Notes: a model not told the origin generated them from the sequence alone. DNA of 64,000 nucleotides from Leifsonia aquatica (GCF_014190775.1 NZ_JACHVP010000007.1:34257-98256), one strand, 5' to 3'; positions 51,759 through 60,880 are shown, counted from the first letter of the stretch. Numbers and translations: made by a program.

Positions 51759-54700
51759 TCAGGCCGCGCGGCGGCGTCGTCCCCGGATCAGCAGCGCCGT
51801 CGCGCCGCCCCCGATCAGGAGGAGCGCCAGTGCCGCGGCCGCGACCGGGAGCGTGCTGCCCGTGTCGGCGAGGCCGCCGGCGGCCGCCGCGCCTCCACCG
51901 GTCGCGCCGGTCGTACCGATCGCCGCGATCACGACGCCGATGCTCCACAGCTCACCGGCCGCCGTGCGGACGACGAGTCGGTGGGAGCCGGCCGTCGCAT
52001 CCACCGGGATGGTGCCGAGCAGGGTGACCGCCCGGCCGTCGCCGACCGCGGAGGCGATCGTGACGGGCGTCGAGTGGAACTCGAGCGCGTACTCCGTCCC
52101 GACCACCGTCGGGTCGACCGTGACGGTCACGGCATCCCCCGGCTTCAGTGTCGCTCCGTCGGTCAGCGCGTGTCCGGCGGCGTCGGTCGCTCCCGAGACG
52201 GTTGCGACCGGGTCGGGTGCCTTGGCCCCCACCACCACCGTGTTCGAGGCGATCGTGGCGGGCGCGAACCCGTCCGCGGTCGCCGTGACGGAGACGCCCA
52301 GGGGCAGTCCCTCGTCCGCGGGCTGCGGCGTGTAGGAGGCTGCAGCCGCGTCGGTCACGACCGCGACGCCGTCCACCAGCCAGGTGTACCGCAGGGTCGC
52401 CCCCGCGGGATCCGTCGACGGAGTCGCCGTCACCGGCTCGGCGACACGAGCGCCGGCGAGGTCGGGCACCGCGAGCACGATCTCCCGCGCCAGCGTCACC
52501 GAGTAGGTGCTCGTCGCGGAACCGTCCTCACTGGTGACGACGACCGAGCCGACGTAGCCGTTGGCCGCGGAGGGCTGGGTGACGACGGCCGTCGCCTTGG
52601 CGTCCACCGGCACGGCCGCGACCTCCGGAACGGCCGCCCCGCGGGTCGCGACGGTGTAACCGGTGGTGCCGGTCGCGAACCCGGCGACCGGGTCGCCGCC
52701 GACGCTGAGCGCGGCGAGGCCGGCGACGGTTCCCGCGCCCGCGGTCCGGGCGTAGATCTGCACCTCGGCGATCGTCATGTGCGTGTTGGCGTACGCGGTC
52801 ATCACGATCCGCACCTTCGAAGTGTTCACGCCGCCGAGCGCGACGTCGACGACCGGCGCAGTCCCGTCGGCCGGGATCGGCACGGCGGTCGGCGAGCCCG
52901 GTGCGTCGAGCCAGTTGCCGGAGGCGTCCGCGTACTGGACGGTGATCTGGCTCGGCCAGCTCGTGGTCGAACCGTCCTTGTAGGCGTAGAGCGTGACGTG
53001 GTTCACCGTCTGCGTGCCGCCCAGGTCGTACGTGAGCGTGCTCGAGGTCGGCTTGTTCGTCGACACCCAGTTCGACCAGCCCTTGTCGGCGAGGTTGCCG
53101 TTGCGGGTGTTGTCGGCGGAGTAGCCGGACTCGGTGGAGGTCGCGGTCGCCTTCGTCGTGGTGTCGACGGCGACGTTGCGCTCCGACGGGGTGGTGACGA
53201 TCAGCGACAGGGTCGCCGGGAGAGCCGGAGCGGCCGGGTCGTTGGACGCCGCGGTCCCCGGGACCGTCACGACGCCGGGGTTCGCGAGCGTCGCATCCGT
53301 GACGCCGCTCCAGTCCCAGGTCACGGCGGCGTCGTGCGTCGCACCGGAGGCTCCGACGTGGGCGGGCACCGTCGCGGGGGCCACCCCGCGAACCGTTGCC
53401 GCGGACGCGCCCGCGAACGTGGTGAGCGACACCGGGTCCGTGCGGCTGTACCCGCCGACATCCACCGTGGCGATCGCGGAGTCGAAGGCGTGGCCGTAGA
53501 GGTCGGTCCCGGAGCCGTGCACCGTGATCGTGCCCGGTGTGCTCCAGTCGATGCCGGCCGTGTCCCAGGTGACAGCGACGGGCGAGCCCGCACCGCCGCG
53601 GTAGACCGGGACCACCGTCGACGGGAGGGCCGGAGCCGTCCCCGCGAGGGTCGCGACGGCGACCGGCTGCACCGAGACGAGCGCGGTGCCCTGGAGCGTC
53701 CAGAGCTGGTTCGCGCCCGTGTTCGATCCGTAGACGCCGACCGGGGCGTTCTCGGCGGTCGACTGACCGCCCACGTCGAGCACCGAGCCGGCGGCGACGC
53801 TCAGGAGGCTGTACCGCGCGCCGTCGACGGTGGACAGCATCCACTGCGCCGACGCGTCGGTCGCGGCCGCACCGTCCGCGAGCGCCTTCACGGCGGTCCC
53901 GGCGGAGGTCGCCGTGAGGTACCGGCCGGAGCCGTCCTGCAGCGTGTAGCGCTCGGTGTTCGCCGCGCCGGACGTCAGCTTGCGCACGGTCCACGCCTGG
54001 GTGGAGGCCGCCGACGCCGTGGTCGCGGACGAGGTGATGGTCGCGGTGCCGGTGGCGCTGCCCGTCAGGTTCTTCCCGCTCTGCACGCCGCGCAGCTGGT
54101 AGGAGTGGCCGTCCTGCAGCGGGACGGCCGTCTCGGCGACGCCGTGCACGCCGCGCACGACGAGGGTGGTGACCGACTTCGCCGGCACCGTGACGCGGGC
54201 GGACTTCGCCCCCGCGTCGACCGGGATCGCCGCCTTCTCCACCAGGGCGTTCGCCGTCGGATCGCTGGCGGGCGACTCGGTGGTGACGATCGGGGTGACC
54301 GTCGCACCGGCGTCGACGGCGCCGAACTTCGTGAGGTCGAGGGTGAGGTCCTCGGGCGTGGTGCCGGCGTTCGTGTGGACGAGCGTGACCGTCGTGCCGT
54401 CCGCACCGAGGGCGGTCGTGGTCGCGGTGTTCGTCGACGGGATGATGTGGTCGCCCGGGCGGATGTAGTGCGTGAAGTTGCGCACGGTGTTGTACTTGGC
54501 GTTCGTCACGACCTTGCACGACGGGTCCGCGTCGCCGTCGGCGAGACGGCGCACCGAGTTCCCGTCGGCGTTGCAGTCGAAGTCGATGTCGATGCTGCCC
54601 CAGTTGAGCTTCTCGACCTTCTGCATGTTGTAGTAGTCCTCGACCGGCTGCCAGAAGACCCAGGCGCTCGGCTCGAGCTCGCGCAGGTCGTCCGTGATGT

Positions 54701-55829
54701 GCGTCGCCATGCCGATGCCGTTGTTGATGTTGGTCTGGTTGTTGACGCCGGTGCCGTCCCAGTCGCCCTCGACCTCGCTCATCCAGAGGTCCTTGCCGTT
54801 GGCCTTCGCGACATCGCGCACCTGGGTGCGGCCGCTCGTGCCGTAGGTGTGCACGTTGAGCTGGTCGACGGCCGCCTTCGACTGCTGCGACCAGCCGTTC
54901 CAGTCGGTGATGAAGGTGGAGGGGTTGGTCTCGTCCATCGCCGAGATGCTGGCGTCGGTGGTCGTCCCGCTCTTCGCGAGCTCGGCCTGGAGCGCCTTGA
55001 TCACCGTGTCCTGCAGCGCGGGCCCGATGTGGGCGCCCTCCTGGCCGCCCTTCTTCGGCCAGCCGGTCGCGGAGTCGATGTTCGTGCCCCAGTAGTTCGT
55101 GTTCGGCTCGTTGAACGGGTCGATGGTGTCGAAGCTGATCCCGCTGGTCTGCTCGATGTGCTGCACGACCGTCTTCAGGTACGTGACGTAGTCCGAGACG
55201 CTCGAGGTCTTCAGCTGGTCGCTCGAGGCGTTGAAGTTGCCGGAGACGTAGCCGCTGTTGGTCATGAAGTACGGCGGGGAGTTGCTGAACGCCTCCCACT
55301 TCGTGATCTTGTCCTTCAGCGCGTCGATCCACCAGCGCTGGGTCGCATCGGCGGTGAAGTCGTAGGAGGCGGGGTCGTCCGCATCCCAGGCCGCGGCGAG
55401 GCGGTCGCGGTCGGCGTAGGTGCTCGTGATGGCGCCCTGGGCGTCCGTGGCGGTCACGTCCGGGTTCCACCAGCCGTCGACGGCGCCGCCGGCCCGCAGG
55501 TAGGAAGGCACGTCGGTGGCGTTGCCGCCGCCGATGTTGTACCGCGCGATGTTGAGGTTGAGCCCGTCACTGCCGAAGACCTTGTCGAACAGGTCCTGGC
55601 GCACGGCCTCGGGATACCCGCCGGTCGCGTTCGCGAACCAGACGAGGCTGGTGCCCCAGCCCTCGAACGCGGCGTTCTGATAGGCGGGGTTCGGAGTGAT
55701 GGTGACCGCGGTGGCGGTGGCTGCTGCGGCGGGGTTCGGAGGAGCCGGGATGCTGACCACGCTTCCGGCCGCGGCGAGGGAGCCGACGGCGAAAGAGGCG
55801 AGCAGCAGCCGTCGAAGACGTGACGACAC
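51759..55829 (-). CDS. Surface-anchored GH30 glycosidase (probable endo-beta-1,6-galactanase)
   Basis: A 1356-residue modular exported enzyme. After a signal peptide (about 1-38) comes a GH30 barrel (about 40-560): FEGWGTSLVWFAN, the acid/base glutamate in DPFNEPN (Glu241) and the nucleophile in LWMSEVEGDW (probably Glu352). This resembles the galactanase subfamily GH30_5. Then a ricin-like trefoil (about 570-700), immunoglobulin-like modules, an F5/8 type C-like domain with RNGNLADKGWSNW, more Ig-like modules, and a class E-type sorting signal: LADTG at 1320, a membrane helix and RGRRRRAA. GTG 55829. LacI operators identical to those of the GH35/ABC operon sit in its promoter. Beta-1,6-galactan specificity is inferred. 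Confidence 0.9.
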   Translation of the reverse strand: MSSRLRRLLLASFAVGSLAAAGSVVSIPAPPNPAAAATATAVTITPNPAYQNAAFEGWGTSLVWFANATGGYPEAVRQDLFDKVFGSDGLNLNIARYNIGGGNATDVPSYLRAGGAVDGWWNPDVTATDAQGAITSTYADRDRLAAAWDADDPASYDFTADATQRWWIDALKDKITKWEAFSNSPPYFMTNSGYVSGNFNASSDQLKTSSVSDYVTYLKTVVQHIEQTSGISFDTIDPFNEPNTNYWGTNIDSATGWPKKGGQEGAHIGPALQDTVIKALQAELAKSGTTTDASISAMDETNPSTFITDWNGWSQQSKAAVDQLNVHTYGTSGRTQVRDVAKANGKDLWMSEVEGDWDGTGVNNQTNINNGIGMATHITDDLRELEPSAWVFWQPVEDYYNMQKVEKLNWGSIDIDFDCNADGNSVRRLADGDADPSCKVVTNAKYNTVRNFTHYIRPGDHIIPSTNTATTTALGADGTTVTLVHTNAGTTPEDLTLDLTKFGAVDAGATVTPIVTTESPASDPTANALVEKAAIPVDAGAKSARVTVPAKSVTTLVVRGVHGVAETAVPLQDGHSYQLRGVQSGKNLTGSATGTATITSSATTASAASTQAWTVRKLTSGAANTERYTLQDGSGRYLTATSAGTAVKALADGAAATDASAQWMLSTVDGARYSLLSVAAGSVLDVGGQSTAENAPVGVYGSNTGANQLWTLQGTALVSVQPVAVATLAGTAPALPSTVVPVYRGGAGSPVAVTWDTAGIDWSTPGTITVHGSGTDLYGHAFDSAIATVDVGGYSRTDPVSLTTFAGASAATVRGVAPATVPAHVGASGATHDAAVTWDWSGVTDATLANPGVVTVPGTAASNDPAAPALPATLSLIVTTPSERNVAVDTTTKATATSTESGYSADNTRNGNLADKGWSNWVSTNKPTSSTLTYDLGGTQTVNHVTLYAYKDGSTTSWPSQITVQYADASGNWLDAPGSPTAVPIPADGTAPVVDVALGGVNTSKVRIVMTAYANTHMTIAEVQIYARTAGAGTVAGLAALSVGGDPVAGFATGTTGYTVATRGAAVPEVAAVPVDAKATAVVTQPSAANGYVGSVVVTSEDGSATSTYSVTLAREIVLAVPDLAGARVAEPVTATPSTDPAGATLRYTWLVDGVAVVTDAAAASYTPQPADEGLPLGVSVTATADGFAPATIASNTVVVGAKAPDPVATVSGATDAAGHALTDGATLKPGDAVTVTVDPTVVGTEYALEFHSTPVTIASAVGDGRAVTLLGTIPVDATAGSHRLVVRTAAGELWSIGVVIAAIGTTGATGGGAAAAGGLADTGSTLPVAAAALALLLIGGGATALLIRGRRRRAA

Positions 55830-55855
55830 TGTCAGGTGACCTTTCGATTCTGGTT

Positions 55856-55920
55856 ATGTTGACGTCAACATGTTTACGTCAACATGGCAGAGTCTGGCCT
55901 ACGCCTCCCGCCGAAGTCAA
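55856..55920 (-). promoter_or_regulatory. Promoter and overlapping LacI operators of the GH30 gene
   Basis: On the minus strand TTGACT (55920-55915) and CAGACT (55896-55891) form a promoter with an 18-bp spacer; the start point should be near 55884. Directly there lie ATGTTTACGTCAACAT (55870-55885) and ATGTTGACGTCAACAT (55856-55871), sharing two bases. The same two 16-mers stand at 25987-26036, so the LacI protein at 26097 is the likely repressor. Confidence 0.88.
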
Positions 55921-55987
55921 CGCCTGATCTCGAAGCGGGCGTCACATGACGGCGCACATTCCCGCGGCGACATGTCCCCACAACGTA

Positions 55988-56022
55988 TGCGGCCCCGCGA
56001 CCAGGAAGGTCGCGGGGCCGCA
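55988..56022 (-). terminator. Terminator of carD
   Basis: TGCGGCCCCGCGACC (55988-56002) pairs perfectly with 56008-56022 around a 5-nt loop, 20 bp after the carD stop. It would stop carD transcription before the GH30 promoter. Confidence 0.75.
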
Positions 56023-56041
56023 GGAGAAAGCAGGTGAGTCG

Positions 56042-56524
56042 CTAGGACGCGAGGACCTCGTCGAGCAGGCTGGAGGCCTTCTCGTCATCGGTCTTCTCCG
56101 CCAGGGCGAGCTCGGAGATCAGGATCTGGCGGGCCTTCGCCAGCATGCGCTTCTCGCCGGCCGAGAGGCCGCGGTCCTGATCACGGCGCCAGAGGTCGCG
56201 GACGACCTCCGAGACCTTGATGACGTCGCCCGACGCCAGCTTCTCCAGGTTCGCCTTGTAACGGCGGGACCAGTTGGTGGGCTCCTCGGTGAACGGAGCG
56301 CGCAGGACCTCGAAGACGCGGTCCAGGCCCTCTTTGCCGATCACGTCGCGGACGCCGACGAGGTCGACGTTCTCAGCGGGGACCTCGATGGTCAGGTCCC
56401 CCTGGGTCACGTTGAGCTTGAGGTACAGCTTCTCTTCACCCTTGATGATTCGTTTCTTGACCTCGGTGATCGTTGCAGCACCGTGATGGGGGTAAACGAC
56501 GGTTTCGCCAACCTCGAAAAGCAT
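56042..56524 (-). CDS. carD: CarD-type RNA polymerase-binding transcription factor
   Basis: A 160-residue global factor that binds the RNA polymerase beta subunit and stabilises open promoter complexes, especially at rRNA genes. The N-terminal Tudor-like RID domain ([17 protein letters not shown], about 3-55) is followed by a helical DNA-binding part with [14 protein letters not shown], whose conserved Trp wedges the promoter edge. Length and sequence are close to mycobacterial CarD. ATG 56524 follows AAGGGA. Transcription from its own promoter is likely. In related genomes ispD follows directly; here a GH30 gene intervenes. Confidence 0.97.
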   Translation of the reverse strand: MLFEVGETVVYPHHGAATITEVKKRIIKGEEKLYLKLNVTQGDLTIEVPAENVDLVGVRDVIGKEGLDRVFEVLRAPFTEEPTNWSRRYKANLEKLASGDVIKVSEVVRDLWRRDQDRGLSAGEKRMLAKARQILISELALAEKTDDEKASSLLDEVLAS

Positions 56525-56551
56525 AGATATGTTGTCCCTTCAGCAAAGAAT

Positions 56552-56557
56552 AGGATA
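56552..56557 (-). promoter_or_regulatory. Candidate -10 box TATCCT of carD
   Basis: TATCCT on the minus strand, about 27 nt before the start and upstream of the AAGGGA ribosome-binding site. A second hexamer, TATTCT, lies 5 bases closer (56552-56547), so the exact box is uncertain. Confidence 0.45.
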
Positions 56558-56703
56558 CCACACGAGGCACATGCTAAGGTTCTCCCTCGCACCCTCCCGT
56601 GCCCCCGAAGCGCCCTCGCGCATACGCTAAACTCGACTCGAATCTCCGCTTTCTGACAAGGCTGCACCGCGCCGTCGAGCGGAACGATCGGGAGGGTCAT
56701 CCA

Positions 56704-57270
56704 GTGAAAGCTCGAGTCGCGGCGTCCGTCGTCCTCGCCCTGACGGTGGCATTCGGCACCGCGGGCTGCGGCCTCATCGCCCCGCAGGCCACCACGAAGC
56801 ACTACGACGCGAGCGACGGCGTCAGCGGCAGCGTCGGCACCATCGACGTGCGCAACGCGATCATCGTCACCGACGCGTCCGGCGGCACGGTCGGCAGCCT
56901 CGTCGTGACCCTCGTGAACACCGGCTCGACCGCCCAGCGCGTCGCCGTCACGGCCGGCGACAAGAGCACCGACCCCGCGTACGTGACCGTCGACGCCGGC
57001 CAGACCAAGAAGGTCGGCACCGAGCCGAAGTCGACCTCCGGCAACGTCTTCTTCTCGCCGTTCTCGACGCTCCCCGGCAGCCTCTTCCCCGTCTACTTCC
57101 AGTACGGCGACCAGACCGGCGTCCAGCTGCAGGTGCCCGTCCTCGACGGCGCGCTCCCCGAGTACGGGGACCTCGTCCCGCCGACCGCACTGCCGACGGC
57201 CACGCCGACCGCCGTCCCGACGCCGGGCGAGACGTCGACTCCGGTTCCGACGGAGACCGCTGCTCCGTAG
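56704..57270 (+). CDS. Lipoprotein of unknown function
   Basis: A 188-residue lipoprotein. The signal peptide ends in the lipobox GTAGCG; the lipidated cysteine is about residue 22. The mature domain (about 30-145) is beta-rich with NAIIVTDASGGTVGSLVVTLVNTG, suggesting a small immunoglobulin-like or copper-chaperone-like sandwich, but without metal-ligand motifs. The tail is a TP/AP-rich stretch. GTG 56704 follows GGGAGGG. It is divergent from carD and convergent with regX3, an arrangement that I recall from related actinobacteria. Function unknown. Confidence 0.85.
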   Translation: MKARVAASVVLALTVAFGTAGCGLIAPQATTKHYDASDGVSGSVGTIDVRNAIIVTDASGGTVGSLVVTLVNTGSTAQRVAVTAGDKSTDPAYVTVDAGQTKKVGTEPKSTSGNVFFSPFSTLPGSLFPVYFQYGDQTGVQLQVPVLDGALPEYGDLVPPTALPTATPTAVPTPGETSTPVPTETAAP

Positions 57271-57285
57271 CACGCGCCACCACGT

Positions 57286-57326
57286 ACGACGAAGCCGCCC
57301 CTCGCTGCGAGGGGCGGCTTCGTCGT
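57286..57326. terminator. Bidirectional hairpin terminator
   Basis: A perfect 19-bp stem (57286-57304 with 57308-57326) and a 3-nt CTG loop between the convergent lipoprotein and regX3 genes. Confidence 0.85.
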
Positions 57327-57346
57327 TCCGCGGTCGGGGCCGCGCG

Positions 57347-58030
57347 TCAGGCGTTGAAGCGGTAGCCGAGGCCGCGCACCGTCACGAGCATCTGGGGCTC
57401 GGAGGGGCTCTCCTCGATGCGCGACCGGATGCGCTTGATGTGCACGTCGAGCGTCTTCGTGTCGCCGAAGTAGTCGCTCCCCCACACCCGGTCGATGAGC
57501 TGACCGCGGGTGAGCACGCGCCCGGCGTTGCGGAGCAGCAGCTCCAGCAGCTCGAATTCCTTCAGCGGCATGGAGATCTCGGAGCCGTTCACGGCGACGG
57601 TGTGGCGGTCCACGTCCATGCGGACGGTGCCGGCCTCCAGGATGCCGTCGTCCTCGAGCTCCTCCGCGTCGACCCGGCGGCGGAGCACCGCGCGGATGCG
57701 GGCGAGCAGCTCGCGCGACGAGTACGGCTTGGTCACGTAGTCGTCGGCCCCGAGTTCCAGCCCCACGACGATGTCCACCTCGGAGTCCTTGGCGGTCAGC
57801 ATGATGATCGGCACGTTCGAGCGCGAGCGGATCTCACGGCACACCTCCGTGCCCGGGATGCCCGGGAGCATCAGGTCGAGAAGCACCAGGTCGGCTCCGC
57901 CCTTGTCGAACTCGGCGAGGGCGGTCGGGCCGTCCTCGGCCACGGTCACCTCGTAGCCCTCACGGCCGAGCAGGTACGCGAGCGGCTCGCTGAGCGCGGC
58001 CTCATCCTCGACGAGCAGGATGGATGTCAC
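57347..58030 (-). CDS. regX3: Phosphate response regulator RegX3
   Basis: A 227-residue OmpR/PhoB-type regulator. The receiver domain has VEDE, phospho-acceptor Asp52 in LVLLDLMLPG, and the conserved Thr and Lys (MLTAKDS, VTKPYS). The C-terminal winged helix (about 130-227) ends with VRGLGYRF. It controls phosphate starvation genes in actinobacteria. GTG 58030 overlaps the senX3 stop (GTGA), so kinase and regulator are coupled. PhoU is divergent upstream. A PHO-box-like repeat lies before phoU. Confidence 0.95.
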   Translation of the reverse strand: MTSILLVEDEAALSEPLAYLLGREGYEVTVAEDGPTALAEFDKGGADLVLLDLMLPGIPGTEVCREIRSRSNVPIIMLTAKDSEVDIVVGLELGADDYVTKPYSSRELLARIRAVLRRRVDAEELEDDGILEAGTVRMDVDRHTVAVNGSEISMPLKEFELLELLLRNAGRVLTRGQLIDRVWGSDYFGDTKTLDVHIKRIRSRIEESPSEPQMLVTVRGLGYRFNA

Positions 58031-59178
58031 AGGTTCTCTCCTATCGGGGGACGAACGGTGGAGGCTTCGGGCAGCCGGATGGTGAAGGTGGAGCCGCGGC
58101 CGGGCTGCGACCAGACGCGCACCTCGCCGCCGTGGTTCTGCACGGCGTGCTTGACGATCGACAGGCCGAGGCCCGTGCCGCCGGTGTTGCGGGAGCGGGC
58201 CTGGTCGACCCGGAAGAACCGCTCGAACACGCGGTCCAGGTCGTCCTCCGGGATGCCCTCGCCCTGATCGGTGACCGCGATCTCGACGACGCCGTCGAGG
58301 GTGCGGACGCCGATGCCGACGCGGGACTCGTCCGGCGAGTACTGGATGGCGTTGGAGATGAGGTTGTCGACCGCGGTGACGAGCAGGCTCTCGTTGCCGA
58401 GCACCTCCGCGGCCTTCTCCCCGCGCATGGCGATCTCGATGCCGCGCGCCTCCGCCGCCACCCGGTTCTGGTCGATGGCGGCCTTCACGATCTTCGCGGC
58501 GGAGAGAGTGCGGGCGTCGCCGAGCGCATCGGTGGCCTGCAGCCGGCTGAGCTCGATGATGTCGCGGGTGATGCGGGCCAGCCGGTCCGCCTCCTCGCTC
58601 AACCGGTGCGCGAACCGCCGCACCTGCTCGGGATCGTCGGAGGCGCCGTCCAGGGCCTCCGCAAGCAGTCCCACGGCACCGATCGGCGTCTTCAGCTCGT
58701 GGCTGATGTTCGCCACGAAGTCGCGGCGCACCGAGTCGAGACGGAACGATTCCGTGCGGTCCTCCGCGAGCAGCAGGATGTAGCGGGACCCGAGGCGGGC
58801 GACCCGCACGCTCAGATGGATGTTCGCGTCGCCGAACGGTCCGCGGGCCAGCTCGCACTCCTCCGTCACCGGTTCGCCGGAGCGGCGGACCCGGTCGACG
58901 AGCTCGACGAGGTGCGGGTGCACCAGCGTCCCGCCCCACACCAGGCCGATGGCGTGCGCCCCCGGGGAGGCCTTGATCACGTTGTTGGACGGGTCGATCA
59001 CGACGCCGGCCGACTCCATCGCGTCGAGCACCTGGTCGACGCCGTCGGGCACGGCCGGGTTCACCACGGCCGCGGCGTGGTCGCCGCGCCGGGCGGCGAT
59101 GTGCAGGATCCACACGAATCCGGCGCCGACGGCGAGGCCCAAGCCCAGCGAGAGCAGCACCAACCAGGCGGAGTCCAT
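58027..59178 (-). CDS. senX3: Sensor histidine kinase SenX3
   Basis: A 383-residue kinase with one or two N-terminal membrane helices (about 3-28), a PAS-like domain (about 50-140), a dimerisation domain with His160 in FVANISHELKTPIG, and a HATPase domain: NLISNAIQYSP, DQGEGIPEDDLDRVFERFFR and GTGLGLSI. It is the phosphate-starvation kinase partner of RegX3, restrained by PhoU and the Pst transporter under phosphate-rich conditions (known from mycobacteria and corynebacteria). Confidence 0.95.
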   Translation of the reverse strand: MDSAWLVLLSLGLGLAVGAGFVWILHIAARRGDHAAAVVNPAVPDGVDQVLDAMESAGVVIDPSNNVIKASPGAHAIGLVWGGTLVHPHLVELVDRVRRSGEPVTEECELARGPFGDANIHLSVRVARLGSRYILLLAEDRTESFRLDSVRRDFVANISHELKTPIGAVGLLAEALDGASDDPEQVRRFAHRLSEEADRLARITRDIIELSRLQATDALGDARTLSAAKIVKAAIDQNRVAAEARGIEIAMRGEKAAEVLGNESLLVTAVDNLISNAIQYSPDESRVGIGVRTLDGVVEIAVTDQGEGIPEDDLDRVFERFFRVDQARSRNTGGTGLGLSIVKHAVQNHGGEVRVWSQPGRGSTFTIRLPEASTVRPPIGENL

Positions 59179-59261
59179 GCGGCAAGCGTATGGGATGGCG
59201 GAACGCGCGGGTGGCCGCGTGCCCCGTTCCGCCGCGTGTTTTCGCGGGTACGTTAGACAGT

Positions 59262-59290
59262 GTTCGGGCTCAGGTCACCCACTGTTAACC
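59262..59290 (+). promoter_or_regulatory. PHO-box-like triple direct repeat upstream of phoU
   Basis: GTTCGGG (59262-59268), GGTCACC (59273-59279) and GTTAACC (59284-59290) are spaced exactly 11 bp apart, as in the 11-bp direct-repeat PHO boxes of Streptomyces PhoP. It lies in the senX3-phoU divergent region and is a likely RegX3 site. Confidence 0.7.
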
Positions 59291-59373
59291 TGGTGCGGCG
59301 AACATGCTGAGCGGGGTCATTCGACCCCCGCATCCCGCGTGCCCGCGCACGCCCAGGAAGGATCCCACCCCCC

Positions 59374-60030
59374 ATGCGCGAAGTTTTCCAGCAGGAGCTG
59401 GCCGAAGTCCAGGACCGCCTCGTCGAGATCGCCGAGCTCGTCGTCCGCTCGATCCAGGATGCGACGCGGGCCTTCAACGAGTCCGACGTGTCGCTCGCCG
59501 AGGACGTCATCGCCAACGACAAGAAGATCGACGAGCTCACCGTGCTCCTCGACGAGCTCTCCATCCAGATCCTCGCCCGGCAGCAGCCGGTCGCGCGTGA
59601 CCTGCGCATCGTCGTGAGCGCGCTGCGCATCAGCGCCTCGCTCGAGCGCATGGGTGACATGGCCGAGCACATCGCCCAGCTCTCCCGCTACCGCTTCCCC
59701 GACAAGGTCGTGCCGAAGGGCCTGCGCAGCACCTTCGCCGAGATGGGGCGCCTCGACGTCGCCATCGCGGAGAAGCTCGCCGAGCTTCTGCGCTCCCAGG
59801 ACATCCGACTCGCGGACGAGATCCGCAACGACGACGACGACGTCGACGAGCTGCACGCCAGCGTGTTCGACAAGGTCCTCGGCGAGACCTGGAAGGGTCA
59901 GGCCGTCGACACCGTCGACGCGACGCTCGCCTCCCGGTACCACGAGCGCTTCGCGGACCACGCGGTCTCGATCGCCAAGAAGGTGCAGTACCTCGCGACC
60001 GGCGACTGGGCTCCCGAGCTCGCCTCCTGA
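59374..60030 (+). CDS. phoU: Phosphate signalling protein PhoU
   Basis: A 218-residue all-helical protein with two PhoU repeats (about 1-105 and 115-218). Each has a metal-binding E/D-rich helix (RMGDMAEHIAQLSRYRF and RYHERFADHAVSIAKKV). It represses the phosphate kinase when phosphate is plentiful. ATG 59374 follows AGGAAGGA. Its partner genes senX3-regX3 lie divergent upstream. It faces gpmA across repeat element C. Confidence 0.95.
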   Translation: MREVFQQELAEVQDRLVEIAELVVRSIQDATRAFNESDVSLAEDVIANDKKIDELTVLLDELSIQILARQQPVARDLRIVVSALRISASLERMGDMAEHIAQLSRYRFPDKVVPKGLRSTFAEMGRLDVAIAEKLAELLRSQDIRLADEIRNDDDDVDELHASVFDKVLGETWKGQAVDTVDATLASRYHERFADHAVSIAKKVQYLATGDWAPELAS

Positions 60031-60053
60031 ACCCACCCGCGCTCGAAAGAAAA

Positions 60054-60108
60054 CCGCCGAGCGGGCGAATACTTCGCCCGCTCGGCGGTTTTTCGTGCAC
60101 TTCGTGCC
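60054..60108. terminator. Hairpin terminator, repeat copy C
   Basis: The 35-bp hairpin 60054-60088 has arms CCGCCGAG and CTCGGCGG around 19 nt; all 16 bp pair, with a 3-nt TAC loop, followed by TTTTT. Together with CGTGCACTTCGTGCC (60094-60108) it is a reverse copy of element A (46 of 55 bases). It separates the convergent phoU and gpmA genes. Confidence 0.85.
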
Positions 60109-60117
60109 GTCTGGCGG

Positions 60118-60867
60118 CTACTTCTTGCCCTGCGCGGCGACCGCGGCGGCACCGGCGGCGGCGGCCTCCGGGTCGAGGTAGTAGGCCGGCTCGGTCGGGC
60201 GGAAGTCCGCGTCGAGCTTGTAGACCAGCGGGATGCCCGTCGGGATGTTGAGCTCGGCGATGTCGTCGTCCGAGATGCCGTCGAGGTGCTTCACGAGCGC
60301 CCGCAGCGAGTTGCCGTGCGCGGTGACCAGCACCGTCTTGCCCTCGGCGAGACTGACCGTGATGTCGGACTCCCAGTACGGGAGCATCCGCTCGATGACG
60401 TCCTTCAGGCACTCGGTGCGCGGCAGGTCGTCGCCGAGGCCGGCGTAACGCGGGTCGTGCGCCTGCGAGAACTCGCTGTCGTCGTCGAGCGGCGGCGGCG
60501 GCACGTCGAAGGAGCGGCGCCAGAGCTGGAACTGCTCGGGGCCGTACTTCTCCAGCGTCTCGGCCTTGTCCAGGCCCTGCAGGGCGCCGTAGTGGCGCTC
60601 GTTGAGCCGCCACGAACGCTTCACGTCGATCCAGAGCCGGTCGGAGACGTCGAGCGCGTAGTTCGCGGTCTGGATCGCGCGCGTGAGCACGGAGGTGTAG
60701 AGGATGTCGGGCTGGAGGCCGGACTCGGCGAGCAGCTCGCCGGCACGCTTGGCCTCGGTGACGCCCTGCTCGCTGAGCCGGACGTCCACCCAGCCGGTGA
60801 ACAGGTTCTTCTGGTTCCACTCGCTGTTGCCGTGGCGGAGGAGGATCAAAGTGTAGGGCGCGGACAT
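60118..60867 (-). CDS. gpmA: 2,3-bisphosphoglycerate-dependent phosphoglycerate mutase
   Basis: A 249-residue glycolytic mutase interconverting 3- and 2-phosphoglycerate. The phospho-histidine is in [23 protein letters not shown] and [17 protein letters not shown] hold the other catalytic residues. The C-terminus is an Ala-rich tail. ATG 60867 is 7 nt after a TAGATT -10 box; the AGGAGCC between them could also serve as a ribosome-binding site if transcription starts earlier. Confidence 0.96.
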   Translation of the reverse strand: MSAPYTLILLRHGNSEWNQKNLFTGWVDVRLSEQGVTEAKRAGELLAESGLQPDILYTSVLTRAIQTANYALDVSDRLWIDVKRSWRLNERHYGALQGLDKAETLEKYGPEQFQLWRRSFDVPPPPLDDDSEFSQAHDPRYAGLGDDLPRTECLKDVIERMLPYWESDITVSLAEGKTVLVTAHGNSLRALVKHLDGISDDDIAELNIPTGIPLVYKLDADFRPTEPAYYLDPEAAAAGAAAVAAQGKK

Positions 60868-60874
60868 GGCTCCT

Positions 60875-60880
60875 AATCTA
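60875..60880 (-). promoter_or_regulatory. -10 box TAGATT of gpmA (leaderless)
   Basis: TAGATT on the minus strand ends 7 nt before ATG 60867, so transcription should start at or beside the AUG. Confidence 0.5.

Noticed and set aside
50862..55823. Very long plus-strand open frame (over 1600 codons) opposite the GH30 and ispDF genes
   Set aside because: It is antisense to genes with clear domains, has a composition rich in Arg, Gly and Val from reverse reading, and shows no family motif or start signal. High GC makes such shadow frames common.
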